Shown here one piece after another: positions 16,620 to 25,158 of a DNA stretch of 35,907 nucleotides. The DNA is from Paenibacillus jilunlii. Its GTDB lineage: Bacteria > Bacillota > Bacilli > Paenibacillales > Paenibacillaceae. Position numbers and translations under genes: made by a program. How positions within the stretch are numbered: the stretch's first letter is position 1; each line of letters starts with the position of its first letter. The stretch covers positions 1-35,907 of the forward strand of contig NZ_FNGM01000027.1 in assembly GCF_900102965.1 (NCBI RefSeq), written 5' to 3'. The notes beneath the pieces were generated by a model. The model worked only from the letters and a program-made list of their open reading frames with translations, made no database searches and had not been told where the DNA came from.

Positions 16620-17471
16620 CAGCGCTTTAACGTTGATTTGCTGCCATAATCTATCCAAGCCTTCCGCTATCGGGGTTATGACGCTGCTGCTCTTAAGGTA
16701 ACCATTGTGGCATAAAGGGGTCCAGCTTTTGATGAGTGTTCCAACATTGACGTCCCGGTCTTCAGTCACAACCTTATCATAGGCAGGGTGAATACTCTTG
16801 AGCGGATAGGCCAGCACATCATCTTTATCGTAGAAGTTAATCCATTCGCCTGGAATCTGCGGATGCTGAGCGGAGAACCCTTTGCTGGGAACCTGGATCG
16901 GCTTGTCTAACTCAGGAAAGCGCAAGCCCCACAATGGCAGTGTAGTTCCACAGGAATAGAACAGCGACAAGGTGTCTCCCCGTTCCAGTGCAGAATCCGG
17001 ATTCAGGATTGGAGGTTTCCGGTGGCCATACTGCAAATCGTAAAAGAAATTGCTTGCAATCACAGTCCCCAGACTATGTGAAATGACACAAAGCGGTGCA
17101 TCCGGTCCGGCTTCAGCGCTTAGTATGTTTAATTGCGTGCTTATCGTCTTATGAACAGCCTCATAATTATCTTTCCCGTCTTCCAAGGGCTGGTAGGCCA
17201 CGGCATCCGCTAAGTAGTGAATCATGAACTCTCTAAGTTCTTTATAGCGCAGATTGTAAGGAGATCCAACCAGGCACTTCATTAATTCTTCTTCCCGGTT
17301 AGCAAAGACAGAAGCCCAATATACCGGCTTAATCACGATTCGCTGACCGGGCTCTTTTTCTCCGCTTACCGCCGAGAAGGTCTTGTGCATTTCTTCAATA
17401 AATTTATCTGCAAAGTCCTTATGCTGGTTGCCTAACCCGTGAATCACAATCACTGCCAGCTTCTGTGGCAT
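16605..17471 (-). CDS. Alpha/beta-hydrolase-fold protein, function unassigned
   Basis: This 288-aa protein begins MPQKLAVIVIHGLGN, with the HG oxyanion motif at residues 11-12. The nucleophile elbow is SHSLGT with Ser133, where the usual first Gly is Ser. A likely acid lies among Asp residues in FYDKDDVLAYP, and the His may be that of CHNGYLKS near the C terminus. The family is esterase/lipase-like and predicted cytoplasmic, as there is no signal peptide. It is divergent from the NRPS operon and shares its 285-bp upstream region, so a linked role such as thioesterase, editing or hydrolase is possible but unproven. The ribosome binding site GCAGGGA is modest. I do not recognise a specific substrate. 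Confidence 0.75.
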   Translation of the reverse strand: MPQKLAVIVIHGLGNQHKDFADKFIEEMHKTFSAVSGEKEPGQRIVIKPVYWASVFANREEELMKCLVGSPYNLRYKELREFMIHYLADAVAYQPLEDGKDNYEAVHKTISTQLNILSAEAGPDAPLCVISHSLGTVIASNFFYDLQYGHRKPPILNPDSALERGDTLSLFYSCGTTLPLWGLRFPELDKPIQVPSKGFSAQHPQIPGEWINFYDKDDVLAYPLKSIHPAYDKVVTEDRDVNVGTLIKSWTPLCHNGYLKSSSVITPIAEGLDRLWQQINVKALQPQE

Positions 17472-17633
17472 GTCAATCCCTGCTTTCTTCTGATTTACTA
17501 TTAAAATGGAGCCAGCTAAAAGTGTCGGCTCCCTTTAGTTTGTCTTAATGGACTGGAGTTAATGCGGCGGCCAAAACCGTACTCATTACTAATCCAAAAC
17601 TGAAGGGATTCAGGGGAAGCCGGACTCATTGAT

Positions 17634-17659
17634 AACATCCATTTCGTAAAATAGATGTT
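17634..17659. promoter_or_regulatory. 26-bp inverted repeat upstream of the biosynthetic operon
   Basis: AACATC (17634-17639) and GATGTT (17654-17659) flank ATTT (17641-17644) and AAAT (17649-17652), giving a dyad with only a few central mismatches. It lies about 40 bp upstream of the candidate -35 box, where an activator or repressor could bind. Confidence 0.5.
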
Positions 17660-17696
17660 AAATTTTATAAAATAAGAGAATTTAGGTAAAACATCA

Positions 17697-17726
17697 TTGA
17701 CACAAAATCCCATTGCAAGGTAAAAA
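17697..17726 (+). promoter_or_regulatory. Candidate promoter of the NRPS-PKS operon
   Basis: A perfect TTGACA (17697-17702) is followed at 18 bp by TAAAAA (17721-17726). The -10 is weak, as expected for a regulated promoter. It is the only good -35 between the divergent hydrolase and the NRPS. Confidence 0.45.
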
Positions 17727-17740
17727 TCTTATATAAGATT
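17725..17740. promoter_or_regulatory. Perfect 16-bp palindrome at the operon promoter
   Basis: AATCTTATATAAGATT equals its own reverse complement. It overlaps the end of the candidate -10 box and the expected transcription start, about 40 bp before the NRPS start codon. This is a classic repressor-operator position. Confidence 0.55.
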
Positions 17741-17780
17741 ATTTGTAACAAAAATTATGGATGCGAGGGGGAGTGGCTTA

Positions 17781-20700
17781 GTGAGTGAAATGTTTGTGCG
17801 TTCATCAAGTGCTTCAAGCGGCACTAGTCAAGCAGTCTATCAGCTGGTTTCAAATGTAACAGGTCATAGGATCGAAGATTTGAATCCGGATATGTACCTG
17901 GAAGATGATCTGGGGCTGGATTCCATCAAAATGATTACCTTAATGAATGAATTGATCGGTCTGGTCCCGGCAGAGCAAATGGATGCTTTTACGGCCGCAT
18001 ACCCGGTGACTGCCTTGATGGGTCTGCAATCCGTCGGTGAGCTTGTGCAAATTTTTGAGGAATGGGAACATGCCCGGCGGCTAGGGGCAGAGGTACAGAC
18101 TGCGGCCAGTACTGTGCTTCAAGCGCAAGAGGAGACCTGGTCGGAGCTTGCTGCAGTCCAGATTCAATCCGCTGCGCCAGATCTGCGCGAACAGTTGAAA
18201 ATAGAGGTTTGCAGGCTGATCTCCAGCATTACCGGACATAAGTCTGAAGATTTGCATTCGGATATGGAGCTTGAGCGGGATTTGGGCCTGGATTCCATTA
18301 AAATGATTACCTTAATGAGCGGGATGGTTTCATTGCTCCCTGCCGATTCATCCGGTGGACACAGCGAAAGCAATTTAGTAACGTCGCTCATGTCCATGCA
18401 TACGGTTGGAGATATCGTGGAAATGCTGGCTGTCCGCAAAGAAGGAAACAGCGGTAACCTGACGGTTGCAGGTGACGAGAACCCTGTTGTGACGGAGATT
18501 CCTGAAAATGATCCTGAATTTCTTGAAATATTACATTCCCAATATTTATTTCTAATCACCTATTTGTCGGTAGCCAACCTGACCATAACGTCAGGGGTGC
18601 GCCTGCGGGGGAGGCTCGATGCCGAAAGCCTGCGGAAGTCGTGGAGCGAGGTCATCCTCCGTCATCCTGTACTACGGGCTGTGTTCATTGCAGAGCGGGC
18701 GGACGCGAGCTTGAAGGGGTATCGTCTCCAATTGCTGAAGACTGCGGTGCCGCCGGAAATTCCCGTCCTGGATATCAGGCATCTGGATGAACAAGCCAGG
18801 CGCCAGTGGACCTCGGAAAGGTTCGAAGCCTCACTGAATGAAAAAATTGATATCACCCGCTGGCCGCTGCATTCTTTGTCAGTTATCCAAACGGCTGACC
18901 TGGAATACGAACTGATTCTGGACATCAGCCATATGATCTCGGACGGTCTGGGCAACCAGCAGATTCTGAGAGAACTATTGGAGATTTATGGGGCGAAATC
19001 ACATAACAAAGCGGCCAAGCTGAGGCCCGCGCTGCCAGCCGGGGAATATAACCGCATTGTATCTGAAATCAATGCCTGGAATGCTCCGGGAGAGATGGAG
19101 GCGCTGGACCGGTACTTGCAGCAGCAGGGCCGTGGAGCCTACTTCTTCAACCCCTTCGGAACAAGCCGCAAGGCAGATGCGGCAGGTACTGCCGGAGCCG
19201 TAATTCATTCCCGCAAATACTGGGTCGGCGAGGAAATAACAGCACGGCTGATTGCTTCTACCAAGACCTGGCGCACCTCTCTGTTCATTCTTCTGGTCAG
19301 CGCCTATCTTAAGACGATCAAGCAGCAGGGGGAAGAGCGGAATCGGATTATTCTGAATCTTCCGACAAGCGGCAGGCTGTACCCCCACACGGATGCTTCG
19401 GAGGTGCTCAGCGCCTTTGCCCAAAATCTTGCACTCAGCTTCACCTGCGGGGATGCGAGTGAAGAATGGGAATCATTAATTGACAGAACACATGAAGAAT
19501 TCACCAATCAATTATCCTCAGGCATAGACAGGGCGCAGACCTACAGAGCTGCGCAGTATGCTAAAGACACCATCCATCTGCAGAACGGCGTTATGCCGGA
19601 AGCGGTGGCCTCCATGATCCGCTCCACGTTGAAATCAAACCTATATCTTTCATTCGTAGGCAATACATCCATACACAAGCAATATGGGAATTACGAAGTT
19701 TATGATTATGAGGCTTATACAGGAACCAATCCGGGAACGATTGACTGCCTGGCTGAATTGTTTCAGGGCAGGCTGATGTTCACGGCCAACTATGACAGCA
19801 GCTTTTTTGATGATGATTATATCGGAGAGCATATGGACAGGTTCATGGACAACCTCAGCCAGCTTGCCGGAATGGAGCCTGCGGGCAAGCCGGTGCCTGC
19901 CACAGTAGATACCGGAGAGCCGCAAAGCGCGGAAATAAGAGAACGGCTGTACGGAATAGCCCGGGAAATTTGCGGAACGGCGCTTGACGAGGAAGCTCTG
20001 TTCAAGGATATGGAAGCAGAACTCGGGATGGATTCCCTGCAGCGCATCCGGCTGATTACCAGGCTGGGCAAAGTATTCGGGCATGCCGACAAGGCGTCAT
20101 TGCTTGAATGCAGGACCCTTAATGAAATTATTACCCAGATTACACATGTAAATAATGCGATTGAACCGGCAGGCCGGGACTCTGCTGTAGAAATTCCCTA
20201 TCTCCATATTTCCCGGCAGTGCAAGGCAACTCCCGATGCGGTTGCGATATTGGACGGTACAGGGGAGGTTACCTACCGCGAGCTGGACGAGCAGTCCAAC
20301 CGGCTTGCGCATTATTTAATTTCACAAGGGGTGCGTTCGCAGAGCCTGGTCGGTATTCTAACGCTCCCGGGCCGTCTCATGCTGACGGGGATTTTGGGGA
20401 TTTTGAAGGCGGGAGCGGCTTATGTGCCGCTTGATCCGATGTATCCCGCTGACCGGATCGAATATATCGCGGAGCATGCGCAGCTCAGTATCCTGCTTAC
20501 AGAGCAGTCGCTGCAAAAGCAGGCGGACCCTATAGTACAGAAGAGTCCTTCTATCCAGAAAGTAGTCTATCTCGATGAAGGGTATGAAGCCCGCGGCCAT
20601 TTTGAACAGTCGGGAACGGAAGAGTGGCAGAACTGCCCCGCCGGCGATCTGCGGGTGGACAGCGCCCCTCATGATCTGATGGTTGTTCTGTATACATCGG

Positions 20701-23700
20701 GTTCAACCGGAAAGCCCAAGGGAGTCATGCTGAATCACCGCGGCTATATGAACCGGCTGGAATGGCACCAGCAGACCTTCAATCTTCAGCCTGGCGAACG
20801 TGTGGCCCAGAAGACCTCCTGCTGCTTCGATATTTCCGTGTGGGAGCTGCTGTGGCCGCTGATGTACGGCGGAACGGTATGCCCCGTAAGACAGGAGGTT
20901 GTCAAGAATCCCTGGAGCCTGGCCCGGTGGATGACGGACACCGGAATCAATGTCATGCATTTCGTGCCCTCGTTGTTCGGTGAATTTGTAGATTCATTGG
21001 AGGATGAGAGCTATACCTTTCCTGCGCTTCGCTGGCTGATTTTCAGCGGGGAGGGACTGCCGCTCAGCCCGGTGCAGAAATGGATGGACCGCTATGGAAG
21101 GAAGACGAAGCTGGCTAATCTGTATGGCCCTACCGAGGCCTCTATCGATGTTACTTTCCACATCATTTCAGGGCGGCCGGGTTCAGCAGGTGAGCTGAGC
21201 ATTCCCATCGGCAAGCCGATTCCCGGCGTATATATCAAAAATCTGGATGAGCACATGCGTGAAGTGCCCGAAGGTGAACTTGGCGAGCTGTGGATCGGCG
21301 GCATTCAACTGGCCAAAGGGTATCTGTATAACCCGGAAAAAACCCGCGAAGCCTTCCATCCCAACCCGTTTCCGGAGATTCCGGGAGAATTTATCTACCG
21401 CACAGGTGATTTGACGGTCAAAAAGGCGGACGGAAGCTATGAATACCATGGACGCATCGACAACCAGGTGAAACTGCGCGGGTTCCGTGTGGAGCTGGGC
21501 GAAATTGAAGCTGTGCTGGGCAGCCATGACCAGGTTGCTGAGGCGGCGGTGATTGTCACCCAGCCCGCGCCCGGACAACAGGTGCTGCTTGCCTGCCTGG
21601 CTGGCAAGCAGGTGCCGGACCAGGAGATCAAAGATTTTGCCGTCCGCAAGCTTCCGTACTATATGATTCCGCACCGGCTGGAATGGCTGCCCAGGCTGCC
21701 CAAGAATCCGAACGGCAAGCTGGACCGCAAGGCGCTGAGCGTTATGTTCAGCGGGACGGGGCAAGCGCCTCAGGCGTCTCAAGCGCCTCAAGCGTCTCAA
21801 GCGCCTCAAGCGCCTCAAGCTTCAGAGCTCCTGGTTCCTCCGGCGGAGCGTGAGCCGCTGAGCGCAGGGGACCTGCTCCCGCTTGCGCCGGCGCAGAGCT
21901 GGCTGATGAACTATTTCGAAGATCCTTACTGCTGGGCGGGCTATACCCGCTTCCTATACAAGCAGCCGCTGGATTTCCAGCAGTTCAAGCAGGCCGCCAT
22001 GATGTTGAACCGGCGCCATGACGCGCTGAGAAGCATTCTGGAGCGGAAGGATCACGGCTTTGAACAAAGGTTTCTGCAAGGAGAGCTGGGGGGCAATGTG
22101 GATTTCTATGATGGAAGCCATATGGAAGAAGCTGAGAGAAATGAAGAAATTCAGCTGATTCTGACAAAAGCGGTTCAAGGGTTCCGGGTGGACCAATGGC
22201 CGTTATGGCGGATCATTGTCGTTCAGGTATCGGAAGCGGTCTATGAGATTGCGGCGGTCGGGCATCACCTGATTTCGGATGTGGTCACGAATCAGCTGCT
22301 GCTGCAGGAGGTCTGGCAGATTTACGCTTCACTGAGTCCGGGAGCCCGGCACATAAGCTTGCCCGATGCCAAGCCGTTTGCCGATTTTGTCCGGGCGGTC
22401 CAGGAGAAGAAAAGAATCCATGGGAAAGAGTACGCAGGCTACTGGTCCACACATTTCCCTCCTGAATCTGTGTGCAGGCTGCCGGCAGATTTCATCAAGG
22501 GACCTAATGATGAGCAGTCTGCTGCGACTCAGCGCTTCACTTTTGACCGGGAGCAGACCTCGCTGCTTCTGACCAAAGCCAAAAAGCATTTCAAAAGCAA
22601 TGTATATCCGATTTTGCTGGCTCCTCTATATAAGGAGATGAGCGTTTTTTTCGGACAGCCGGAGGTTGTTGTGAGCCATCGGGTGCACGGAAGAGAATTG
22701 GGCGGCGGACAGAACTTTATGCAGACACCGGGCAACTTTGCAGTGAATTTTCCGCTGGGCATAAATGTGGAGAAGGACAGCCCTTGGAGCAATCTGATCG
22801 CAAGCATCCGTAAAGGTCTCGAAAATGTGCCGCTTGGCGGAGTGAGCTATGATCTGGTATCTGAGAATCTGCCGCGCTACATGTACCCGGATGTGAAGCT
22901 GACTCCAATCCGGGCGAACTATCTCGGCAACCGGGATGCCCCCCGCCTGCCGGACCTGGAATTCTCCAGAGAAGGCATGGACCGCAGATTTTCACTGCCG
23001 GGTCAAAAACGGATATCGGTCATTGAATTCTTTTTCTCCATTGAAGAAGGGAAGCTGACCGTTGAGATCGAGTACTCCGCCAATCTTTATGCTGCTGCTA
23101 CGATTCAGGGTCTGGCTGAACAGTATATGGAGCAAGCACTTGAGCTTATGGCGTCGATTCAGGATACCCCGGTGCTGCCCCCGGCTCGCAGAGAAGGATT
23201 GCTGGCCAATAAAGTAGCGGTCATAACGGGCGGAAGCAGAGGCATCGGACGGAGCATAGCCCTGTCCATGGCCGGTGAAGGGGCCGACATTGTGCTGGTA
23301 TCCAGGTCCGGGCAGCAGCTTCGGGAAACTGCGGATGAAATCCGCCGGCTCGGGGTGAAGGCCATGTCCGTATCCGCCGATGTGAGTGACGCCCCAAGCG
23401 TCAATAAGGCGGTTGAACAGATTATAGAACGCTTCGGCCTGATTGATATTCTTGTCAACAGCGCCGGAATTACCGGCATGGCGGCGATGGCTGACATGAG
23501 TCCGGAGGTGTGGGAGTCGATCATCCAGGTGAATCTGCTGGGAACCTATCATTTCTGCTATGCGGTGATCCCTTATCTGATCAAGCAAAAGCAGGGCAAG
23601 ATCATCAACATCGGCTCGGATTCCTCATTTATCGGCTATCCGATGATGAGCGCCTATGCGGCATCCAAGCACGGGGTGCTCGGACTGACCCGTGCACTGT

Positions 23701-23957
23701 CAGAAGAGCTGAAGAACAGCAACATTCAGGTGAACGCTGTGTGCCCGGCGCTCGTGGACACCGGCATGGCACCGGCAGCGTTCAAGGGGCGGGCGATTCC
23801 TCCGTCCGGGGTTGCGGACTCGGTGGTGTTCCTGGCCTCTCCGCGTGCGGATTATATTACCGGCGAGGCTGTACAAATCAACGGCAAACAAGATATGCAC
23901 TGGTTCGGGGCACAGCAGATGCAGCTGCTTCAAGCCGTGCAGCGCAGACAGCCGTAA
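17781..23957 (+). CDS. Non-canonical NRPS: ACP-ACP-C-ACP-A(Ser)-C-SDR
   Basis: This 2058-aa synthetase has two tandem carriers (Ser48 and Ser172, both in LGLDSIKM), a C domain (about 235-700, active-site motif SHMISDG with His384), a third carrier (Ser752 in LGMDSLQR) and an A domain (about 800-1320: YTSGSTGKPKG, NLYGPTEAS, YRTGDL, NGKLDRK). A Gln-Ala-Pro repeat linker follows, then a second C domain (HHLISDV, His1495/His1496, final Gly replaced by Val) and a C-terminal SDR (TGGSRGIG near 1816, NSAG, Tyr1959/Lys1963 in YAASK). The specificity code read against GrsA is D-I-W-H-I-S-L-I-D-K, very close to the serine code. No carrier follows the A domain and there is no TE, so Ser is probably loaded on the upstream third carrier. 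The GTG at 17781 is chosen because GGAG (17770-17773) precedes it by seven bases; ATG 17757 in the same frame lacks a site. Confidence 0.9.
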   Translation: MSEMFVRSSSASSGTSQAVYQLVSNVTGHRIEDLNPDMYLEDDLGLDSIKMITLMNELIGLVPAEQMDAFTAAYPVTALMGLQSVGELVQIFEEWEHARRLGAEVQTAASTVLQAQEETWSELAAVQIQSAAPDLREQLKIEVCRLISSITGHKSEDLHSDMELERDLGLDSIKMITLMSGMVSLLPADSSGGHSESNLVTSLMSMHTVGDIVEMLAVRKEGNSGNLTVAGDENPVVTEIPENDPEFLEILHSQYLFLITYLSVANLTITSGVRLRGRLDAESLRKSWSEVILRHPVLRAVFIAERADASLKGYRLQLLKTAVPPEIPVLDIRHLDEQARRQWTSERFEASLNEKIDITRWPLHSLSVIQTADLEYELILDISHMISDGLGNQQILRELLEIYGAKSHNKAAKLRPALPAGEYNRIVSEINAWNAPGEMEALDRYLQQQGRGAYFFNPFGTSRKADAAGTAGAVIHSRKYWVGEEITARLIASTKTWRTSLFILLVSAYLKTIKQQGEERNRIILNLPTSGRLYPHTDASEVLSAFAQNLALSFTCGDASEEWESLIDRTHEEFTNQLSSGIDRAQTYRAAQYAKDTIHLQNGVMPEAVASMIRSTLKSNLYLSFVGNTSIHKQYGNYEVYDYEAYTGTNPGTIDCLAELFQGRLMFTANYDSSFFDDDYIGEHMDRFMDNLSQLAGMEPAGKPVPATVDTGEPQSAEIRERLYGIAREICGTALDEEALFKDMEAELGMDSLQRIRLITRLGKVFGHADKASLLECRTLNEIITQITHVNNAIEPAGRDSAVEIPYLHISRQCKATPDAVAILDGTGEVTYRELDEQSNRLAHYLISQGVRSQSLVGILTLPGRLMLTGILGILKAGAAYVPLDPMYPADRIEYIAEHAQLSILLTEQSLQKQADPIVQKSPSIQKVVYLDEGYEARGHFEQSGTEEWQNCPAGDLRVDSAPHDLMVVLYTSGSTGKPKGVMLNHRGYMNRLEWHQQTFNLQPGERVAQKTSCCFDISVWELLWPLMYGGTVCPVRQEVVKNPWSLARWMTDTGINVMHFVPSLFGEFVDSLEDESYTFPALRWLIFSGEGLPLSPVQKWMDRYGRKTKLANLYGPTEASIDVTFHIISGRPGSAGELSIPIGKPIPGVYIKNLDEHMREVPEGELGELWIGGIQLAKGYLYNPEKTREAFHPNPFPEIPGEFIYRTGDLTVKKADGSYEYHGRIDNQVKLRGFRVELGEIEAVLGSHDQVAEAAVIVTQPAPGQQVLLACLAGKQVPDQEIKDFAVRKLPYYMIPHRLEWLPRLPKNPNGKLDRKALSVMFSGTGQAPQASQAPQASQAPQAPQASELLVPPAEREPLSAGDLLPLAPAQSWLMNYFEDPYCWAGYTRFLYKQPLDFQQFKQAAMMLNRRHDALRSILERKDHGFEQRFLQGELGGNVDFYDGSHMEEAERNEEIQLILTKAVQGFRVDQWPLWRIIVVQVSEAVYEIAAVGHHLISDVVTNQLLLQEVWQIYASLSPGARHISLPDAKPFADFVRAVQEKKRIHGKEYAGYWSTHFPPESVCRLPADFIKGPNDEQSAATQRFTFDREQTSLLLTKAKKHFKSNVYPILLAPLYKEMSVFFGQPEVVVSHRVHGRELGGGQNFMQTPGNFAVNFPLGINVEKDSPWSNLIASIRKGLENVPLGGVSYDLVSENLPRYMYPDVKLTPIRANYLGNRDAPRLPDLEFSREGMDRRFSLPGQKRISVIEFFFSIEEGKLTVEIEYSANLYAAATIQGLAEQYMEQALELMASIQDTPVLPPARREGLLANKVAVITGGSRGIGRSIALSMAGEGADIVLVSRSGQQLRETADEIRRLGVKAMSVSADVSDAPSVNKAVEQIIERFGLIDILVNSAGITGMAAMADMSPEVWESIIQVNLLGTYHFCYAVIPYLIKQKQGKIINIGSDSSFIGYPMMSAYAASKHGVLGLTRALSEELKNSNIQVNAVCPALVDTGMAPAAFKGRAIPPSGVADSVVFLASPRADYITGEAVQINGKQDMHWFGAQQMQLLQAVQRRQP
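21762..21824 (+). repeat. 18-bp coding repeat in the NRPS linker
   Basis: CAAGCGCCTCAGGCGTCT and close copies repeat at 21762, 21780 and 21798, with a partial unit at 21816, encoding Gln-Ala-Pro-Gln-Ala-Ser units (about residues 1328-1348). It replaces the region where a carrier domain would normally follow the A domain. Copy number could change in frame by slippage. Confidence 0.85.
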
Positions 23958-23970
23958 TGGGGGCGGTGTG

Positions 23971-25158
23971 ATGGAACAAAAAACGCACGTGACAGGAAGG
24001 CTGGGTGACCTATTTGGAGGCGGGAAAGCCGTTATTTACGGTATCGCCCTTCTGGTAGGCACCTCCGTCGGTGTCATTAATCCGCTCTCCACCACTCACA
24101 TGACGGCGAATCACGGACAAGAAATATGGATAGGGGTGATCTCCTCCTCCTACTTTTTCTTCATGGCACTCGGCTCGATGGTTGCGGACAGAACGATGAG
24201 AGGCACCGACATGAAGTTGGTCATTACATCAGGCCTGCTGCTTACGGCGGTCTGCTCGGCGCTCTTCCCTCTGTTCACCGTAAATGCAGTCTGGCTGTTA
24301 CTGATGTCACTTATGGGTATAGGCATCAGCTGCAACATGATGGGGCTTCAGACGGCGCTCCACAGTCTCACGGGTGAGAAAAGTCTGGGGATGGTCAGCG
24401 GAATATACAGCCTGTGTTTTGCGCTTGGGCTGATTGCCAGTTCTGCACTTGCGCCGCAGGTCTATGACCGGGTGGCCTGGCTGCCGTTTGCATTCAGCAG
24501 CTTCTGTCTCGTGCTTGCTTCAGCCATTATCTATTTTAAGCTGCCGGGTGCACTGGTCATTCCCGGGCGTAGCGGGGAAAAGGTGCTGTCCAAAGTCAAC
24601 CTGCCGCTGTTCGGTGCTTTTGTCTACGGGTTCGGCGAAACGATTGTGGTGTCCTTATATCCTCTGTATCTGATCCGTGAGCATGTTGCCGTTGCCCAGA
24701 CGGGGTATGGATTAAGCATCTTTGCCGTCGGCAGCATCCTCGGCTTGCTGCCGGTCACCTATCTGGCTGACCGGATCGGATGCAAGAGATGCCTGATTTT
24801 ATGTGCAGCTATCTCGATCTTTACCCTGCTGGGCATTGTGACTTCCGGCAGCATGCCTTTAAGACTGCTGTTCTCCTTTGCCTCCGGGTTCATCATCGGC
24901 CCCCTGTACCCTTTGGCGATGGCGCTTACGGCCCAGGAACTGACGCCAGGGGAGAGATCCTCAGGGAACGCTTTGTTTACCACATTTTATGGTTTTGGAT
25001 CAGCGGCGGGTCCGTTTTTATCCTCAGTAGCCATGAATGCATGGGGCAATCAGCATTTATTCACTGTATGTGTGCTTCTGTTCTGCCTGTTCCTTGCCCA
25101 TGCGGCAATAACCAGAAAAGGATCGAAAGTAAGGGTAACGAAGGAGGAAATATTGTGA
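23971..25158 (+). CDS. MFS transporter, probable product exporter
   Basis: This 395-aa protein has about 12 hydrophobic segments in two halves and the MFS loop pattern VADRTMRGTDMK between segments 2 and 3. A matching loop LADRIGCKR lies at the start of the second half. It is an inner-membrane secondary transporter, most like the drug/metabolite efflux branch. It sits between the two megasynthase genes, 13 bp after the NRPS stop and overlapping the PKS start by 4 bp, so it should be co-translated and probably exports the lipid product. ATG 23971 is chosen, with GGGGG seven bases before; the open frame extends further upstream but inside the NRPS gene. Confidence 0.88.
   Translation: MEQKTHVTGRLGDLFGGGKAVIYGIALLVGTSVGVINPLSTTHMTANHGQEIWIGVISSSYFFFMALGSMVADRTMRGTDMKLVITSGLLLTAVCSALFPLFTVNAVWLLLMSLMGIGISCNMMGLQTALHSLTGEKSLGMVSGIYSLCFALGLIASSALAPQVYDRVAWLPFAFSSFCLVLASAIIYFKLPGALVIPGRSGEKVLSKVNLPLFGAFVYGFGETIVVSLYPLYLIREHVAVAQTGYGLSIFAVGSILGLLPVTYLADRIGCKRCLILCAAISIFTLLGIVTSGSMPLRLLFSFASGFIIGPLYPLAMALTAQELTPGERSSGNALFTTFYGFGSAAGPFLSSVAMNAWGNQHLFTVCVLLFCLFLAHAAITRKGSKVRVTKEEIL

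Noticed and set aside
21730..21900. A carrier domain after the NRPS A domain
   Set aside because: Only a Gln-Ala-Pro linker is present; no GGxS or DSxx carrier motif was found.
24780..25154. Upstream extension of the PKS frame into the MFS gene
   Set aside because: The MFS protein covers this stretch, and GTG 25155 has AAGGAGG at ideal spacing.
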